Source: Alphaproteobacteria bacterium (GTDB lineage: Bacteria > Pseudomonadota > Alphaproteobacteria > Micavibrionales > SZUA-601). Taken from it: a DNA stretch of 8,689 bases. The notes under the pieces are model-generated. The model had not been told where the DNA came from. It saw nothing but the letters and a program-made list of their open reading frames with translations, and did not search any database. Location of the stretch: assembly GCA_028290805.1 (NCBI GenBank), contig JAQGJA010000064.1, forward strand, positions 1 to 8,689, read 5' to 3'. This document shows positions 6,510 to 8,689 of the stretch, one piece after another. Position 1 is the first letter of the stretch; every line of letters starts with the position of its first letter. The translations under genes were made by a program, and so were the position numbers.

Positions 6510-6658
6510 TTGCGCTCTCCGCGTGTTGCTCCCTACGATTGTGTGTAAACGAAAATAATAGGAATATTTTCATTTTTACGCTTGACGTAGGAATAAAGTC
6601 ATAGTAGAAAGGATTAAGTTCAGAATAAACCGATTTGCAAAGGAATACAAGTCTAAAA
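6510..6658. promoter_or_regulatory. Divergent control region of repressor and phage-like operon
   Basis: This AT-rich 149-bp gap stands out from the GC-rich genes around it. It contains TACG-N5-CGTA (6577-6589), an outward inverted pair CCTACG (6532-6537) and CGTAGG (6586-6591), and three direct copies of AGGAATA (6560-6566, 6589-6595, 6641-6647), the first two preceded by T. These are candidate operators for the S24 repressor, but the assignment rests on position only. A minus-strand TATTAT (complement of 6556-6561) could be the -10 of the repressor gene, without a good -35. Confidence 0.5.
6582..6610 (+). promoter_or_regulatory. Candidate sigma70-like promoter of the phage-like operon
   Basis: TTGACG (6582-6587, 5 of 6 to the -35 consensus) is separated by 17 bp from TAGAAA (6605-6610, 4 of 6 to the -10 consensus). 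Transcription would begin near 6617, about 40 bp before the first gene. The -35 lies inside the TACG-N5-CGTA palindrome, so a bound repressor would occlude it. Confidence 0.5.
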
Positions 6659-7024
6659 ATGTCCCATTCTTATTTCCTGTCCGATGAGCCTTCGTTTTAT
6701 TCAAACGATTCCGATAACGCCGAACCTTTCCCCAGCGCCGAAGCCGCCTGGTTCTGGTGCGTGCAGACCTCAGAAGCCATCCATTCCGGCGCGCGGCTGA
6801 AGCCGGGCCGCGCCACCACGCCGCGCCCCTGTGAAGCGGTGGATATCCAGAAAGTCGTGCTGCGCCTGGCGGATAAAAAAATCCTGACCAAAGCGCATGT
6901 GAGGGCGATGGTTGCCTATGGCCCGCGCCATCTGCGCCCGTCGCAAAAAATCCATGCCGCTGCCTGGAGCCAGGCGATGGAACGCCTTACCCCCTATCTG
7001 CAGCAAAAAGGAATCGTCGCATGA
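6659..7024 (+). CDS. Phage-module protein of 121 aa, function unknown
   Basis: The first gene of the rightward operon. The N-terminal half holds YFLSDEPSFYSND and then AEPFPSAEAAWFWCVQ (21-36); CEAVDIQKVVLRLADK (58-73) leads into a basic helical region (76-121) ending LQQKGIVA. It resembles, from memory, uncharacterised alphaproteobacterial proteins found beside S24 repressors or phage head genes; I know of no assigned function. The basic, helix-rich C-terminal half would suit a DNA-binding or late-regulator role, which is only a guess. The ATG at 6659 is preferred over an in-frame TTG at 6635, although the nearest ribosome binding site (AAAGGA, 6639-6644) is a rather long 14 bp away. The stop overlaps the next start (ATGA), which implies translational coupling. 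Confidence 0.8.
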   Translation: MSHSYFLSDEPSFYSNDSDNAEPFPSAEAAWFWCVQTSEAIHSGARLKPGRATTPRPCEAVDIQKVVLRLADKKILTKAHVRAMVAYGPRHLRPSQKIHAAAWSQAMERLTPYLQQKGIVA

Positions 7025-7440
7025 GCCGGAATAGTACAGAACCATCCCCGGAACTATCTTTGGAACCGGGCGAAGCCTGGGTCGCCTTTTCGGGCGAGGC
7101 CGATCTGTGGTGGCTGAAAATGCTCAAGCCTGGTTTTCGCCATTGCTTTGTCATTGCCCGCGACGAGAAAAACTGGATCGTGCTGGACCCGTTAAGCCCG
7201 CATCTGGAAATCGCCATATTGCCTTTGCCGCGCAGTTTTGACCTGCCGCACTGGATGGAACAGCAGGGCATGACGATTTTAAAAGCGCCCATCACCCGCC
7301 ACCACAAAAAAGCCGCACCCGCTAACTGGTTCAGCTGTGTCGAGGTGATCAAGCGTTTTCTGGGCATTCATGTCCGCCACATCCTGACCCCGTGGCAGCT
7401 TTACTGCTTTCTTAACAAGGAGAATACCGCCCATGGCTAA
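7021..7440 (+). CDS. Phage-module protein of 139 aa, candidate permuted NlpC/P60-like cysteine hydrolase
   Basis: I do not recognise a named family, but the motif order is informative. GFRHCFVI (38-45) places a His (41) at the start of a strand, and WIVLDPLS (52-59) gives an acidic residue (Asp56) on the next strand. After a variable middle part, WFSCVEVIKRFLGI (103-116) places Cys106 at the start of a helix. A His-polar-Cys order is the hallmark of circularly permuted NlpC/P60 (LRAT/YiiX-like) papain-fold enzymes, so a cell-wall or protein hydrolase is a reasonable hypothesis. The end (HILTPWQLYCFL) resembles the terminal helix of such folds. There is no signal peptide. It overlaps the preceding gene by 4 bp and the following gene by 8 bp. 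Gene reality is firm; the enzymatic reading is inference. Confidence 0.82.
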   Translation: MSRNSTEPSPELSLEPGEAWVAFSGEADLWWLKMLKPGFRHCFVIARDEKNWIVLDPLSPHLEIAILPLPRSFDLPHWMEQQGMTILKAPITRHHKKAAPANWFSCVEVIKRFLGIHVRHILTPWQLYCFLNKENTAHG

Positions 7441-7684
7441 AATCATTTCCCCGCCCAAAATGCCCAGCCCGCCGCCGGTGGTCTATGTCGCTCCGCCGCC
7501 CGAGCTTATGCCGACAGCGCCCGTTGCCGCAGAACCCTCAGAGGAAAAAGTCGCCGAAGAACAGCGTTTGCAAAACCTGCTTAACCGCCGCCGCGGACGC
7601 CTGGGCACCATCGGCACGTCAATCAGCGGCATATTGAGCGACACGACGGCGGCACCTGCCCGCAAGACATTGCTCGGAGAATAA
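7433..7684 (+). CDS. Small Pro-rich phage-module protein, 83 aa
   Basis: Residues 4-40 are rich in Pro, Val and Ala (SPPKMPSPPPVVYVAPPP), probably disordered. They are followed by an acidic helix (SEEKVAEEQRLQNLLNRR, 36-53) and a Gly/Ser/Thr-rich tail ending ARKTLLGE. A short protein ending in a KTLLG-type motif immediately before the portal gene is something I recall from T7-like phages and prophages of proteobacteria. Its role is not established; a structural or accessory head component is possible. It has an AAGGAG ribosome binding site at 7417-7422, 10 bp before the ATG, and overlaps the upstream gene by 8 bp. The portal gene starts 4 bp after its stop. Confidence 0.8.
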   Translation: MAKIISPPKMPSPPPVVYVAPPPELMPTAPVAAEPSEEKVAEEQRLQNLLNRRRGRLGTIGTSISGILSDTTAAPARKTLLGE

Positions 7685-7688
7685 ATTC

Positions 7689-8689
7689 ATGACCATGACC
7701 AATATCAACACGGTGGCTTTGCCGCCGGCGGATGTGCTTGGCCGCTTTCGCGTGGCCCAGACCATGCGTCAGAACTGGGAAAGCCTGTGGCAGGAATGCA
7801 GCGATTATACCCTGCCCTATCGCAGTTCCACTTATGGCGGGCTGCAGAAAAATACCAAGATTTTCGACGGCACTGCAGGAGACGCCATCGATCAATTGGC
7901 CTCCTCTTTGCTGGCGCAATTGACGCCGCCCTGGTCTTCATGGATCGGTGTTGCGCCGGGTCCGCTGGCCACCCCGGAGGAAGCAGAATTTTTAGGGCCG
8001 ATTCTGCGCGATGTGAATGAAATTTTGCAGGGCCATTTCGACCGCTCGAATTTTGCAGTCGAGATGCACCAGGCTTTTCTGGACCTGGTTACTTATGGCA
8101 CGGCGTGTTTGCGTTTCGACGAGACCGAACCGGGGAATTTATCTGCCTTTCATTTTCATGCGACGCCATTGCTGAACTTGTATTTCCTGGATACGGCGCG
8201 CGGGCAACTGGATGCCAGTTTCTGCCAGTTGAAATTTTCAACCGAGGAATTGCTGGCGCGCTTTCCGCATGCCACAGAATTTTTGCAAAACAGCAAGCTT
8301 GGCCCAGATACGCGCCATGCCGTGTTATACGGCACCATTCCCAATCCACAAGGCGGCTATATTTTAAGCTTCATCCTGGAACCGGATCAGGGCGACCCTG
8401 TTTTGCTGGAACAGATGATCGCGCCGACCGCGCCCTTTATCGCCTTTCGCTGGCAAAAATCGGCAGGCGAACTTTATGGCCGCTCGCCGCTCATGAAGGC
8501 GCTGCCCGATATCAAGACGGCGAATAAAGTCGTTGAACTCATCCTGAAAAACGCCTCGATTGCGGTAACAGGCATCTGGCTGGCCGATGATGACGGCATT
8601 TTGAATCCTGCCAATATCAAGCTGGTCCCCGGTGCGATCATTCCAAAAGCCGTCGGGTCTGCAGGGCTGACCCCGCTGAAGATGCCGGG
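7689..8689 (+). CDS. T7-like head-to-tail connector (portal) protein, 3' end cut by window edge
   Basis: The frame is open from the ATG at 7689 to the edge (333 full codons), about 60 percent of the usual 500-600 residues. It matches the podovirus portal family (bacteriophage head-to-tail connecting protein). Landmarks are the N-terminal helix with RQNWESLWQECSDYTLPYR (27-45) and the conserved IFDGTAGDAIDQLASSLLAQ (58-77) followed by LTPPWSSWI. Further on are a helix around FDRSNFAVEMHQAFLDLVTYGTACL (117-141) and the GELYGRSPLMKALPDIKTANK segment (260-280). In a virion the portal forms a dodecameric ring at the capsid vertex through which DNA is packaged and ejected. GGAG (7676-7679) is 9 bp before the ATG. 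A second ATG at 7695 is possible. No damage is visible, so the gene is intact as far as seen. Confidence 0.9.
   Translation, partial: MTMTNINTVALPPADVLGRFRVAQTMRQNWESLWQECSDYTLPYRSSTYGGLQKNTKIFDGTAGDAIDQLASSLLAQLTPPWSSWIGVAPGPLATPEEAEFLGPILRDVNEILQGHFDRSNFAVEMHQAFLDLVTYGTACLRFDETEPGNLSAFHFHATPLLNLYFLDTARGQLDASFCQLKFSTEELLARFPHATEFLQNSKLGPDTRHAVLYGTIPNPQGGYILSFILEPDQGDPVLLEQMIAPTAPFIAFRWQKSAGELYGRSPLMKALPDIKTANKVVELILKNASIAVTGIWLADDDGILNPANIKLVPGAIIPKAVGSAGLTPLKMP

Noticed and set aside
6094..6558. 154-codon plus-strand frame opposite the repressor
   Set aside because: It is antisense to the HTH and S24 coding region, with no family features; the repressor frame is unambiguous.
6635..6658. 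TTG start that would extend the 121-residue protein by 8 residues
   Set aside because: No ribosome binding site precedes it; the ATG at 6659 gives the expected conserved N-terminus.
6510..6658. Alphaproteobacterial LexA box (GTTC-N7-GTTC) upstream of the repressor or the operon
   Set aside because: Only a single GTTC (6618-6621) is present, without a partner at the right spacing, so direct control by host LexA is not supported.
8105..8527. 140-codon plus-strand frame
   Set aside because: It lies out of frame inside the portal gene, whose continuous frame shows conserved portal segments on both sides.
1..8689. CRISPR arrays, tRNA or rRNA genes, insertion sequences, prophage attachment sites
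   Set aside because: I saw no spaced repeats, no cloverleaf or rRNA-like sequence, no transposase frame with terminal repeats, and no tRNA-end duplication. Attachment sites outside the window remain possible.

Overview
The window looks like a chromosomal segment of an alphaproteobacterium of moderately high GC, perhaps of the Rhodospirillales/Micavibrio type. The reasons are a mitochondrial-NDUFAF5-like methyltransferase, a chromosomal HTH-S24 repressor, codon usage and gene density. Species cannot be told from the sequence, and no RNA genes or CRISPR arrays were seen.

Layout. (1) Positions 1-3245, minus strand: a two-gene operon. The first gene encodes an 807-residue protein that looks like a methyltransferase fold followed by two decayed Nudix-like domains. 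Four bases later comes an NDUFAF5/BioC-like methyltransferase that runs off the left edge. (2) A 100-bp divergent intergenic region leads to thioredoxin (3346-3672, plus), closed by a clear intrinsic terminator. A doubtful 50-residue ORF follows. (3) 3865-4542, minus: an unrecognised protein with the landmarks of an alpha/beta-hydrolase. It is divergent from (4) a YihY/BrkB-family membrane protein (4592-5473, plus). (5) 5380-5709, minus: an uncharacterised 109-residue ORF with a strong ribosome binding site, overlapping the 3' end of the yihY-like gene on the opposite strand.

(6) 5829-8689: a phage-derived module. A LexA/CI-like repressor with an HTH and an S24 Ser-Lys peptidase domain (minus) is transcribed away from a tightly packed plus-strand operon. 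In order, the operon holds a 121-residue conserved-looking protein, a 139-residue candidate permuted NlpC/P60-like cysteine hydrolase, an 83-residue Pro-rich small protein, and a T7-like (podovirus) head-to-tail connector/portal protein cut by the right edge. The first two genes overlap by 4 bp, the next pair by 8 bp, and the last gap is 4 bp, so they are probably co-transcribed and translationally coupled. The 149-bp divergent region holds a sigma70-like promoter whose -35 element sits inside a small palindrome, a plausible operator for the S24 repressor.

The most interesting part is this module: a podovirus-type portal under a potentially self-cleaving repressor, with no integrase, replication or terminase gene visible in the roughly 3 kb seen. 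It may be the left end of a prophage, a defective remnant, or a domesticated particle (gene-transfer-agent-like) locus; this window alone cannot decide. The degenerate two-methyltransferase operon on the left is the second point of interest.
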